From Paenibacillus cymbidii (GTDB lineage: Bacteria; Bacillota; Bacilli; Paenibacillales; NBRC-103111), in NCBI RefSeq assembly GCF_004764705.1, contig NZ_SHLX01000022.1:62001-126000 (forward strand): a stretch of DNA of 64,000 bases, written 5' to 3'. The translations under genes and the position numbers were made by a program. Below the pieces are notes generated by a model that had not been told where the DNA came from, searched no databases, and saw nothing but the letters and a program-made list of their open reading frames with translations. Numbering within the stretch: position 1 is the stretch's first letter; each line of letters starts with the position of its first letter. This document shows, in pieces, positions 9,359-17,249 of this stretch.

Positions 9359-9406
9359 AGCGGCAACCTCCTTCAATTGTGGTGCATAAGCCCAGAATGA
9401 CACTAC

Positions 9407-9414
9407 ATTTTATG
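9407..9414 (-). promoter_or_regulatory. Possible sigma-E-like -10 element upstream of safA-like gene
   Basis: The minus strand reads CATAAAAT about 50 bp upstream of the TTG start. This resembles the sigma-E -10 consensus CATACAMT. No convincing -35 was found, so the call is tentative. Confidence 0.25.
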
Positions 9415-9533
9415 CAGCGCGTAGGCGTTTGACATTCATTTTGCGGAAATTATTATGGCCACTTGCCCGGGGGCGCCGCCGCAGTCGTTTGCCGCTTTAA
9501 TGCAGCAGACGATTATTGCGTCAACGCGCGTTA

Positions 9534-9562
9534 TTGCGCGCCGCGAACGAATCCCCTATAAT
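9534..9562 (+). promoter_or_regulatory. Sigma-A promoter for the T-box leader and aroF
   Basis: TTGCGC, a 17-bp spacer and TATAAT. The predicted start site lies just before the T-box leader, so transcription runs through the leader into the DAHP synthase gene. Confidence 0.75.
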
Positions 9563-9575
9563 GGGGACTAATAAT

Positions 9576-9860
9576 TGTCAGAAGACAATGACGGAGAAAA
9601 GTAGACGGGTCCCCGGATTCTCCAGGGACGGCGCGCCGCGACTGCAAGCGTGCCGGAATACGGGCCGCCGAAGTTCGCTCCCGAGTCGACGCTTGAACGA
9701 GGCCGCGGTTTCTAGAGCCGCCGCTGCAGTAGAGCGCTCCGGTGTATCCGCCGTTACCGGATATGAGCGAGTGGCGTTTACCGGTCTTGTTGACCGCAAG
9801 CGCTGCTAATTAGGGTGGTACCGCGGTTTTTCGTCCCTTTCCGGACGGAAAGCTTTTTTT
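9576..9860 (+). ncRNA. T-box leader RNA (tRNA-sensing riboswitch) upstream of aroF
   Basis: The invariant T-box AGGGTGGTACCGCG is at 9812-9825. It is followed by an intrinsic terminator (CTTTCC loop GGAAAG, 9837-9852, then seven T), the standard antiterminator/terminator switch. Upstream are an AGTA motif (9600-9603), typical of the Stem I specifier loop, and an AGAG motif at 9731 that marks the Stem I/II junction. A GAA-UAC sequence (codon 9659-9661) is the best candidate specifier, which would be tyrosine. A phenylalanine codon near 9710 cannot be excluded. Uncharged tRNA should promote read-through into the aromatic pathway gene. Confidence 0.9.
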
Positions 9861-9907
9861 GTGTTTAGGGAAATGTAAACTTTATCGGAAATGGAGCGGA
9901 TATCGAT

Positions 9908-10993
9908 ATGGAAACCGAAGCGTTGCACTCGTTGAAGGAGCTCCGCGGCCAACTGGACTCCGTGAATGAAAAGCTGCTGGCCTTGTTGTCCGAACGGGCG
10001 TTGATCGTCAAAGAAATCGGGGAAGTGAAAGAACGCACCGGCGTGCCGAAATTCGACCCGGTCCGCGAAACAGAGATGCTGAACGCGCTCGTCGCCGCCA
10101 ATCCGGGCCCGTTCGACGAAGCGACGATTCGCGAGCTGTTCAAGCAAATTTTCAAAGCGTCGCTCGATTTGCAGCAGCGGGAGCACAAGAAACATTTGCT
10201 CGTCAGCCGCAAGCGGCAGGCGAACGATACGGTAATCGAGCTGAAAAACGCCGTGATCGGCGGCGCCAAGTCGGTGATGGTTGCCGGTCCCTGCTCGGTC
10301 GAAAGCTACGAGCAAGTGCGGGAAGTAGCCGCGGCCATGAAAGAAGCCGGCGTGCCGGTTCTGCGCGGCGGCGCGTTCAAGCCGCGGACGTCGCCTTACG
10401 AGTTCCAGGGGCTCGGACTGGAAGGCTTGCGCATTCTGAAGCAGGTGGCGGACGAATTCGGCCTGTCCGTCATCAGCGAAATCGTCCATCCGGCCGACAT
10501 CGACATCGCCGGCGAATACATCGATATCATCCAGATCGGCGCGCGCAACATGCAAAACTTCGAGCTGCTGAAAGCCGCAGGCGAAACACGGGTACCGGTC
10601 CTGCTCAAACGCGGCATCGCGGCGACGATCGACGAGTTTCTGCATGCCGCCGAATATATCGTCTCCCGCGGCAATACGCGGCTGATGCTGATCGAACGCG
10701 GCATCCGCACCTATGAGAAGGCAACGCGCAACACGCTCGACATCTCTGCGGTGCCGATTCTAAAGCAGGAAAGCCATTTGCCCGTGCTGGTCGACGTGAC
10801 CCACTCCACCGGCCGCAAAGATATTTTGATCCCGTGCGCCAAAGCGGCGCTCGCCGCCGGCGCCGACGGCGTTATGGTCGAGGTGCACCCGAACCCGCAA
10901 GTCGCGTTGTCCGACGCGGCGCAACAGCTCGACATCCCGCAGTTCCGCCATTTTTACAGCGAGGTCGTGCGATCGGGCTTGTTCCGGCAATAA
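9908..10993 (+). CDS. aroF: Bifunctional chorismate mutase / DAHP synthase
   Basis: A 361-residue fusion like B. subtilis AroA(G). Residues 1-90 form an AroQ-type chorismate mutase helix bundle (LDSVNEKLLALLSERA ... VKEIGEVK). The rest is a type I-beta 3-deoxy-D-arabino-heptulosonate-7-phosphate synthase with AGPCSVES and PRTSPYEFQG motifs. The synthase joins phosphoenolpyruvate and erythrose 4-phosphate, the first step of the shikimate pathway. The mutase domain usually confers feedback inhibition by chorismate or prephenate. Expression is controlled by the T-box leader directly upstream. It is convergent with ilvE, and hairpin repeats fill the gap between them. Confidence 0.95.
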   Translation: METEALHSLKELRGQLDSVNEKLLALLSERALIVKEIGEVKERTGVPKFDPVRETEMLNALVAANPGPFDEATIRELFKQIFKASLDLQQREHKKHLLVSRKRQANDTVIELKNAVIGGAKSVMVAGPCSVESYEQVREVAAAMKEAGVPVLRGGAFKPRTSPYEFQGLGLEGLRILKQVADEFGLSVISEIVHPADIDIAGEYIDIIQIGARNMQNFELLKAAGETRVPVLLKRGIAATIDEFLHAAEYIVSRGNTRLMLIERGIRTYEKATRNTLDISAVPILKQESHLPVLVDVTHSTGRKDILIPCAKAALAAGADGVMVEVHPNPQVALSDAAQQLDIPQFRHFYSEVVRSGLFRQ

Positions 10994-11006
10994 GGGTAGC
11001 AGACTA

Positions 11007-11200
11007 CGGAATAGGCCATATTTTATTGCCTATTCCGGGTAAAAGGCTTGTCCACGAAGAAATAGCCAGTGAATTCACTGGCTATTTCTTCGTTGAGTAC
11101 GATTTTGGAGCGATTTGCTTGCAATAACCAGTGTTTTCACTGGCTATTTTCCACATTTCGCGTAAAAAGAAGCAGATAAGCCATTTTTCATGGCCTATTT
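11007..11200. repeat. Cluster of four ATAGCCA/TGGCTAT inverted repeats, locus 1
   Basis: Four short hairpins lie between the convergent aroF and ilvE genes: 11007-11037, 11055-11092, 11123-11148 and 11175-11198. The second is a perfect 38-nt palindrome centred on GAATTC. All share an ATAGCCA-type arm. The same family recurs at 33.5-33.7 kb and 50.5-50.6 kb. Here they may also terminate transcription in both directions. Confidence 0.85.
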
Positions 11201-11212
11201 GTGAGAAGAGGC

Positions 11213-12091
11213 TTATTCGTACACCTTGATGCCGTCGATTTCGACGATGCCGCGGAATGCTTGCAGCAGATGCGTCGTGATCGGGCCGGCTTTGCCTTCG
11301 CCGATCGTGCGGCCGTCGACTTCGCGCACCGCAATGACTTCCGCCGCCGTGCCGGTGAAGAATACTTCGTCCGCCACGTACACGTCGTGCAGCGTAAACG
11401 GCTCCTCCTTCAGCGTGTAGCCGAGACGGCCGCACAGCTCGATGATCGCCGCTCGCGTAATGCCCTCGAGCGCACCGCAGTAGCAAGGAGGCGTGTACAC
11501 GACGCCGCGTTTGATGATAAAGATATTGTCCGACGAACCTTCCGCCACGTAGCCTTGCGAGTTCAGCATGATCGCTTCTCCGACGTCGGCCAGGTTCGCC
11601 TGGATTTTGACCAGGATGTTGTTCAGGTAGTTGAGCGACTTGATCTTCGGATTGAGCGCGTCCGGCACGTTGCGGCGGGTCGATACGGAAACGGTGCGCA
11701 GCCCGTTGCGGTAAGCCTCTTCGGAGTAGATGGCCAGCTTCTCGACGATGATGATGACGTTCGCTTTCGGCGAACGGCGCGGGTCGAGCCCCAGATCGCC
11801 GGGACCGCGCGAAACGACGAGCCGGATGTAGCCGTCCTTCATTTCGTTCTTGCGGATCGTTTCGATCAGCACCTGCCGCATTTCCGCATACGAGAGCGGA
11901 ATGTTCAGCATGATCGATTTGGCCGAATCGTACAGCCGGTCGAGGTGCTCCTTGCCTTTAAAAATGTTGCCGTTGTAAATCCGAATGCCTTCGAAAATGC
12001 CGTCCCCATACAAAAAACCGTGGTCGTACACCGAAATGAGCGCATTTTCCTTGCTGACGTACTCGCCGTTCAAGTAAATCCACTGTGCCAT
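11213..12091 (-). CDS. ilvE: Branched-chain amino-acid aminotransferase
   Basis: A 292-residue fold-type IV PLP aminotransferase that interconverts Leu, Ile and Val with their 2-oxo acids. The PLP lysine lies in NPKIKSLNYLNN. The N-terminal YDHGFLYGDGIFEG block and the EGSSDNIFI and GITR segments are typical. The start is the ATG of MAQWIYLNG, about 11 bp after GAGGTG; the 26 in-frame residues upstream belong to the inverted-repeat element. It is the last gene of the pheB-hom-thrC-thrB-pheA-ilvE array, separated from pheA by the 161-bp element. It could use D-amino acids instead, since the fold is shared, but the sequence blocks favour IlvE. Confidence 0.92.
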   Translation of the reverse strand: MAQWIYLNGEYVSKENALISVYDHGFLYGDGIFEGIRIYNGNIFKGKEHLDRLYDSAKSIMLNIPLSYAEMRQVLIETIRKNEMKDGYIRLVVSRGPGDLGLDPRRSPKANVIIIVEKLAIYSEEAYRNGLRTVSVSTRRNVPDALNPKIKSLNYLNNILVKIQANLADVGEAIMLNSQGYVAEGSSDNIFIIKRGVVYTPPCYCGALEGITRAAIIELCGRLGYTLKEEPFTLHDVYVADEVFFTGTAAEVIAVREVDGRTIGEGKAGPITTHLLQAFRGIVEIDGIKVYE

Positions 12092-12116
12092 GACGCTTCT
12101 TACACCTCTTTCGTTT

Positions 12117-12277
12117 GGGCGTGTCTGCACACTCCGAGGGGAGCAGATTGGGCCGAATTTTCGTTCCATGCAAGGAAGTTTTGCGCAGGCTTACCGGGGG
12201 TAAGACAAGCAAAACTGACGCCGCAGGGGGCGAAAAGGCGGTGCAAGATGCCCCCGAGCGGGTGTTCAGACACGCCC
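12117..12277. repeat. 161-bp long imperfect inverted repeat overlapping the end of pheA
   Basis: The ends are GGGCGTGTCTG and its complement CAGACACGCCC. The arms keep pairing inward, with AGTTTTGC and CTTACC matching their complements around a centre at 12197. The transcript would fold into one long hairpin. The structure resembles a non-autonomous MITE-like or REP-like element. Its right arm supplies the last three codons and stop of pheA. No transposase is present and no target-site duplication is evident. Confidence 0.8.
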
Positions 12278-13138
12278 TAATGTGGACACATCGTGAAAGC
12301 TCGGGTATGAGCCCAATATGCGAACCTGACAGCCGATCGCGCGGATTTCTTCGATCGCCGCAGGCAGCAGTACCGAATCCATGGACGCTTCGATATCGAT
12401 ATAAAAATAGTAGCTGCCCAGCCGCAGCTTCGTCGGCCGCGACTCGATCTTCGACAGGTTGATGCGCCGCCAGGCGAAGGCGGACAACACCTGGTGCAGC
12501 GCGCCCGGGTAATCTTCGGGGAGTGTCACCAGAATCGTCGTTTTCGGCGTGGCGGATTCCCGCAGCTGCGGCACGTAATGACCGGCCAAAATAAAGCGGG
12601 TGTAGTTGTTGTCGTGATCCGTAATATTGTGCGCCAGCACATCCAGCCCATACAGCTCGGCCGCCAGCTTCGTGCCGATCGCCGCCCAGCCTTCGCCCGG
12701 ATGCTCCTTGACGAGCCGCACCCCTTCGGCGGTGCTGGACACGTATTCGAACTGCACGCCCGGCAAGTGTTCGCCGAGAAAATTGCGACACTGCGACACG
12801 GCGACGGCAATGGAAACGATGCGGCGGATGCCGGCATACGGATTGGCGGGATCGGTGCCGGCGTAACCGATCAGGTTCTGCACCGACGGATAAATCCACT
12901 CCGCCCGGATCGGCAAATCGACCTCGTGCACAAGCCAGTCCAGATGCAGGCTGACTGAACCGTCGATCGTGTTTTCGATCGGGATGACGCTGAGATCCGT
13001 ACGCCCTTCGACCGTCGAAAGGAACACTTCCGAGATCGGGTAGCAGGGCACGAACTCATGCGTTTCGCCTGCAAAAAAATGCCGCGTCGCCTCCTGCGAA
13101 ACGGTGCCGACCGGGCCCAAAAATGCGATTCGCGTCAT
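12266..13138 (-). CDS. pheA: Prephenate dehydratase
   Basis: A 290-residue monofunctional prephenate dehydratase, which converts prephenate to phenylpyruvate for phenylalanine synthesis. The catalytic domain starts MTRIAFLGPVGTVSQEA and contains PIENTIDGSV. The C-terminal ACT domain includes the phenylalanine-binding ESRPTKLRLGSYYFY block. The start ATG overlaps the thrB stop in ATGA. The final residues and the TGA come from the inverted repeat described at 12117-12277, so the original C-terminus was probably replaced. The ACT domain itself appears complete, so activity should be intact. Confidence 0.93.
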   Translation of the reverse strand: MTRIAFLGPVGTVSQEATRHFFAGETHEFVPCYPISEVFLSTVEGRTDLSVIPIENTIDGSVSLHLDWLVHEVDLPIRAEWIYPSVQNLIGYAGTDPANPYAGIRRIVSIAVAVSQCRNFLGEHLPGVQFEYVSSTAEGVRLVKEHPGEGWAAIGTKLAAELYGLDVLAHNITDHDNNYTRFILAGHYVPQLRESATPKTTILVTLPEDYPGALHQVLSAFAWRRINLSKIESRPTKLRLGSYYFYIDIEASMDSVLLPAAIEEIRAIGCQVRILGSYPSFHDVSTLGRV

Positions 13139-14103
13139 GCCCTGACTTCTCCTTTAACAACTTCCATAAATGTATAGTTGCTGTCGCCTTGTGTCAAGAG
13201 CTCGGCGCCGGCAAGCGCCGGCTTCAGCCACATCGTGCGCGCGCCGATCCCTTCGGCCCGCAGCGAATCGAGCATGAACTTCTCCAGCTCCTGCTTGCCG
13301 CCGCTTGCGCCGTCGACGAGGGCGAGCAGCGTCGGCCCCGCCCCGCTCAGCGCCACGCCAAGCGCGCCGTGGTCGGTCGCCCGCTCCAGGATCGCGCTCA
13401 TGCCCGGCACAAGCGCGCTGCGGTACGGCTGATGCAGCGCATCTTTCATCGCGTGGCGGATCATGTCGTAACGCCCCGTGCACAGCGCGGCGACGAGCAG
13501 CGAAGAATGGCCGACGTTAAACACCGCGTCCTTCATCGCCACTTGCGTCGGCAGCACGTGCCGCGCTTTCTCCGTCGACAGATGGAACTCCGGAATCGCC
13601 ACCAGCACGTCGAGCGAGGGGGCAGGCTCCACGCGGAGGTATTCGGCCCGCTTGCCGTCCCAGAATGCAACTACGATGCCGCCGAACAGCGAAGCCCCGA
13701 CGTTGTCGGGGTGCTTCTCGATCGCCGTCGCCATCTGGAACAGCGCGTCTTGCGAGAACGGTTCGCCGATCAAGGCGTTGGCCGCCACCAGCGCGCCGAT
13801 GATTGCTGTAGCGCTGCTGCCGAGGCCGCGGGTCAGCGGAATGTTGCTGTACATCGAGATGTCAAGCTCCGGATGGCTCACGCCCGCCGCTTCGAACAAA
13901 TGCTGCGCCATCACGTAAATCAGGTTCGATTTGTCCGTCGGCGCGCCTTGGAGCTCGTCGCCGTATACGTGGATTTGCGTCCGGTCCGATAGCCGGATTT
14001 CGATCCATTCGTACAGGTCAAGCGCCATGCCGAGCGCGTCGAAGCCGGGACCGAGATTGGCCGTGCTCGCCGGCACTTTTACGATTGCGCTGCGACCGTT
14101 CAT
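13135..14103 (-). CDS. thrB: Homoserine kinase
   Basis: A 322-residue GHMP-family kinase that phosphorylates homoserine with ATP, the penultimate step to threonine. It has the N-terminal VKVPASTANLGPGFDALG block, the glycine-rich ATP loop PLTRGLGSSATAI near residue 95, and a C-terminal GALGVALSGAGPTLLAL motif. Both ends overlap their neighbours by four bases (ATGA with thrC upstream and with pheA downstream), so translation of thrC, thrB and pheA is coupled. It is slightly longer than the B. subtilis enzyme. Confidence 0.95.
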   Translation of the reverse strand: MNGRSAIVKVPASTANLGPGFDALGMALDLYEWIEIRLSDRTQIHVYGDELQGAPTDKSNLIYVMAQHLFEAAGVSHPELDISMYSNIPLTRGLGSSATAIIGALVAANALIGEPFSQDALFQMATAIEKHPDNVGASLFGGIVVAFWDGKRAEYLRVEPAPSLDVLVAIPEFHLSTEKARHVLPTQVAMKDAVFNVGHSSLLVAALCTGRYDMIRHAMKDALHQPYRSALVPGMSAILERATDHGALGVALSGAGPTLLALVDGASGGKQELEKFMLDSLRAEGIGARTMWLKPALAGAELLTQGDSNYTFMEVVKGEVRA

Positions 14104-15167
14104 GCCCGCCGCTCCAGCTGCGCGATCGCGTCCATAACCGCCGCTTCCGAATCCTGCACGACGAGCGGATCCGCTCCCACGCTTTTGATCGCGATGTTCG
14201 GATCCTTCAGGCCATGGCCGGTCAGCACGCAGACGATTTTCTCCCCGCCGGCAAAATACCCTTCCTTGCGCAGCTTCATCACGCCTGCAATCGACGCTGC
14301 CGAAGCCGGCTCGGCGAATACGCCTTCTTTTGCCGCGATCGTCCGGTACGCATGAAGAATTTCTTCGTCCGTGACGAAATTGATCTGGCCGTTCGACTCT
14401 TTCGCCGCGTTAACCGCGCCGTCCCAGCTCGCCGGGTTGCCGATGCGGATCGCCGTTGCCACCGTTTCCGGATTCGGAATCGGTTCGCCTTTGACGATCG
14501 CCATCGCGCCTTCCGCCTCGAAGCCGATCATGCGCGGCAGCTTGGCCGACTTGCCCGCAGCGCGGTATTCCTTGAAGCCTTTCCAGTACGCCGTAATGTT
14601 GCCCGCGTTGCCGACCGGAATCGCCAGGAAGTCCGGCGCTTCGCCAAGCTGGTCGCACACTTCGAACGCCGCCGTCTTCTGCCCTTCGATCCGGTACGGA
14701 TTGACGGAGTTCACAAGTGTAATCGGGTGCTTCGCCGTAATCTCGCGAACGATTTCGAGCGCGCGGTCGAAATTGCCTTCGATCGCGATTACTTTCGCTC
14801 CATAAATGATCGCCTGGGCCAGCTTGCCAAGCGCGATGTTGTTGTTCGGGATAAGCACGATGCAGTTCAGGTTGCCGCGGGCCGCATAGGCCGCCGCCGC
14901 CGCCGACGTGTTGCCGGTCGAAGCGCACATGATCGTGCGGCTTCCTTCCTCCATCGCTTTGGCCACGGCCATCACCATGCCGCGGTCTTTGAACGAGCCG
15001 GTCGGGTTCAGCCCCTCGTACTTGAAGTACAGGTCAAGCCCCAGCTCCTCGGACAGCTTCTCGGCGCGGATCAGCGGCGTGTTGCCTTCCTGCAGCGTAA
15101 TGAGCGGCGTGTTGTCGTTCACCGGCAAATACGATTTGTACGTTTGCAAAAGTCCCATGTATCTCAT
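14100..15167 (-). CDS. thrC: Threonine synthase
   Basis: A 355-residue PLP enzyme that converts O-phosphohomoserine to threonine. The PLP lysine is in NPTGSFKDRGM. The glycine-rich phosphate loop PVGNAGNITAYW and the ASTGNTSAAAAAYAARG block are typical of the Bacillus-type enzyme. The start is the ATG of MRYMGLL, nine bases after GGAG; the longer frame upstream has no family resemblance. It lies downstream of hom with a 103-bp gap and overlaps thrB by four bases. Confidence 0.95.
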   Translation of the reverse strand: MRYMGLLQTYKSYLPVNDNTPLITLQEGNTPLIRAEKLSEELGLDLYFKYEGLNPTGSFKDRGMVMAVAKAMEEGSRTIMCASTGNTSAAAAAYAARGNLNCIVLIPNNNIALGKLAQAIIYGAKVIAIEGNFDRALEIVREITAKHPITLVNSVNPYRIEGQKTAAFEVCDQLGEAPDFLAIPVGNAGNITAYWKGFKEYRAAGKSAKLPRMIGFEAEGAMAIVKGEPIPNPETVATAIRIGNPASWDGAVNAAKESNGQINFVTDEEILHAYRTIAAKEGVFAEPASAASIAGVMKLRKEGYFAGGEKIVCVLTGHGLKDPNIAIKSVGADPLVVQDSEAAVMDAIAQLERRA

Positions 15168-15270
15168 TATGAACGGCTCCTTGGCAGATCCCGGCGGAAG
15201 CGGCGATAAGCTTCGAACGTTCGAAGCTCGCCCGCTTCGGCCGGGACCGGATTTGTGTGATCGGTTAGCC

Positions 15271-16557
15271 TTAGCCTTCGACGCGGTATACGCTCTTGAT
15301 CGCGTTGATGACGTCAAGCGATTCGAATGCTTTCAGCACTTGCTTCATGCTTGCCTGATTGGCGTCGTGCGTGATGATAATGATTTCCGCCTTCGGGTTC
15401 GCGGCGTTCGGATGCTGCAGCACCGATTCGAGGCTGACCTCGTGCTCGGCGAACACTTGCGTGATGCGCGCCAGCACGCCCGCCTTGTCTTCCACGTGCA
15501 GCAGAATGAAATATTTGGCCGACATTTGTTCGTCGGTGCGCAGTTTCTTCTCCTTATAAGGAACGAACGCGCGGCGACCGCCGACACCGAGCTTGATGTT
15601 CTTGACGACGGCAACGAGGTCGGCAACAACCGATGTGGCCGTCGGCAGCTCGCCTGCGCCCGGGCCGTAAAACATCGTTTCGCCCACCGCTTCGCCGTAC
15701 ACGTATACGGCATTGAACACGCCGTTCACCGACGCGAGCGGGTGCGACTTCTTCACCATGGTCGGTTGCACGCTGATGCTGATCGAATCGTCCTGCCGCT
15801 CCGCGATGCCGAGCAGCTTCACTTCATAGCCGAGTTGTTTGCCGTACAGGATGTCTTCTTTCGATACTTGCGAAATTCCTTTGACCGAAACGTCGTCCAG
15901 CGCCACGTTTACTTTGAAGCCGAGCGTGCCGAGGATCGTCATTTTGCGCGCCGCGTCGAGCCCTTCGACGTCCGAGGTCGGATCGGCTTCGGCGTAGCCG
16001 AGCTGCTGCGCCTCTTTCAGCACTTCCGCGTAATCGGCGCCTTCCTGGCTCATTTTGGTCAGGATGTAGTTTGTCGTGCCGTTGACGATGCCCATAATTT
16101 TCGTAATCCGGTCGGAGGAGAAGCCTTCCACCAGCGTGCGGATGATCGGAATGCCGCCGGCAACGCTCGCTTCGTACAGCACATCGCAGCCGGATTCGTT
16201 CGCCTTGGCGAGAATTTCCGCGCCGTGCAGCGCCATTAAATCCTTGTTGGCGGTAACGACGTGTTTGCCGCGGGCGAGCGCTTCGAGCATGTACGTTTTG
16301 GCCGGCTCGATGCCGCCCATCACTTCGACCACGATATCGATATCCGGGTTGTCGACGATGTCGCGGTAGTCTTCCGTCAGTTTGGCCGAATCGACGCTGA
16401 TGCTGCGCTCCTTGCTTTTATTTTGTACCAGAATGCGTGCGATTTCGATGCCGGAGCCGGTCTGGCTGAACAAATCCTCCTGGTGTCCCTGCACGATGCG
16501 CACCACGCCCGTTCCTACCGTTCCTAAGCCGAGCAAGCCGATTTTGATAGGTTTCAT
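15271..16557 (-). CDS. hom: Homoserine dehydrogenase
   Basis: A 428-residue NAD(P)-dependent enzyme that reduces aspartate semialdehyde to homoserine, the branch point to threonine and methionine. The Rossmann motif GLLGLGTVGTGVV is at the N-terminus. The catalytic domain contains NGTTNYILTKM and EADPTSDVEGLDAARK. A C-terminal ACT domain (about 350-428) indicates feedback control by threonine. Its length matches the Bacillus enzyme (433 residues). It sits 38 bp downstream of pheB. Confidence 0.96.
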   Translation of the reverse strand: MKPIKIGLLGLGTVGTGVVRIVQGHQEDLFSQTGSGIEIARILVQNKSKERSISVDSAKLTEDYRDIVDNPDIDIVVEVMGGIEPAKTYMLEALARGKHVVTANKDLMALHGAEILAKANESGCDVLYEASVAGGIPIIRTLVEGFSSDRITKIMGIVNGTTNYILTKMSQEGADYAEVLKEAQQLGYAEADPTSDVEGLDAARKMTILGTLGFKVNVALDDVSVKGISQVSKEDILYGKQLGYEVKLLGIAERQDDSISISVQPTMVKKSHPLASVNGVFNAVYVYGEAVGETMFYGPGAGELPTATSVVADLVAVVKNIKLGVGGRRAFVPYKEKKLRTDEQMSAKYFILLHVEDKAGVLARITQVFAEHEVSLESVLQHPNAANPKAEIIIITHDANQASMKQVLKAFESLDVINAIKSVYRVEG

Positions 16558-16595
16558 CTTCTTTCTCCTTAATATCCATTATGTTTGGCGAAGCA

Positions 16596-17054
16596 TTATC
16601 CTCGTCCGATGACGGCCGCCCGCCGAACGCCTTCCTGACCGCTCAGCCGGTCGATCAACATGCCGACCGTGTCGCTCATCAGCGATGTATCGACCGAAAC
16701 GACCACGTTCGCCTGCCCTTGCAGCGGGATCGTCTGGTGAATCGTCAGCACGTTGCCCTCCATGCCGGCAATAAGCGCAAGCACGCGCGACAAAATGCCG
16801 GATCTGTGTTCAAGGTCGAACGATATCGTGACAATTCGTTCCCGATCCAGTTTGCTGAGCGGGTGAATGCCGTCCTTGTACTTGTAAAAGGCGCTGCGGC
16901 TGAGGCCCACCTTGTCCACCGCGTCGTGAATTGTCTTCACGGCGCCTTGCGCGAGCAGTTCCTTCGCCTGCATCGTCTTCTGCAGCGCTTCGGGCAGTAT
17001 ATCCTCGCGGACCAAATAGTAGCGCTCGTTCGTGCCGATGGCTCCCACGCTCAC
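16596..17054 (-). CDS. pheB: ACT-domain protein PheB (UPF0735)
   Basis: A 152-residue protein of the PheB/UPF0735 family. The N-terminal half has a small helix-turn-helix-like segment (TIHDAVDKVGLSRSAFYKYKDG). The C-terminal half is an ACT domain (VTISFDLEHRSGILSRVLALIA), a fold that binds amino acids. The start is GTG with a weak ribosome binding site. In B. subtilis the gene lies between obg and pheA, and the neighbourhood here agrees. The biochemical role is unproven; a regulatory role in aromatic or threonine metabolism is inferred from position. Confidence 0.88.
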   Translation of the reverse strand: MSVGAIGTNERYYLVREDILPEALQKTMQAKELLAQGAVKTIHDAVDKVGLSRSAFYKYKDGIHPLSKLDRERIVTISFDLEHRSGILSRVLALIAGMEGNVLTIHQTIPLQGQANVVVSVDTSLMSDTVGMLIDRLSGQEGVRRAAVIGRG

Positions 17055-17164
17055 TTTCGTCCATCTTGGAAAGACTTATGTTTCTACATAGTGGACATTA
17101 TACCGAAAACAAAGCGGTACGGCAATAGGCAAATCCATCTGTGGAAACGAGCGTTCCGCAAGCG

Positions 17165-17198
17165 GAAAAGAACCCCGCGGATCGGATCCGCGAGGTTC
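17165..17198 (-). terminator. Rho-independent terminator after TrpD2-like gene
   Basis: On the minus strand GAACCTCGCGGATCC pairs with a near-complementary arm ending GGGGTTC, followed by TTTT. It lies about 50 bp past the TrpD2-like stop codon, just upstream of pheB. Confidence 0.75.
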
Positions 17199-17249
17199 TC
17201 TGCACTGCTGACGCCGTCTGTCGACAGCCGTCTTGTACGCGTTGCACGG

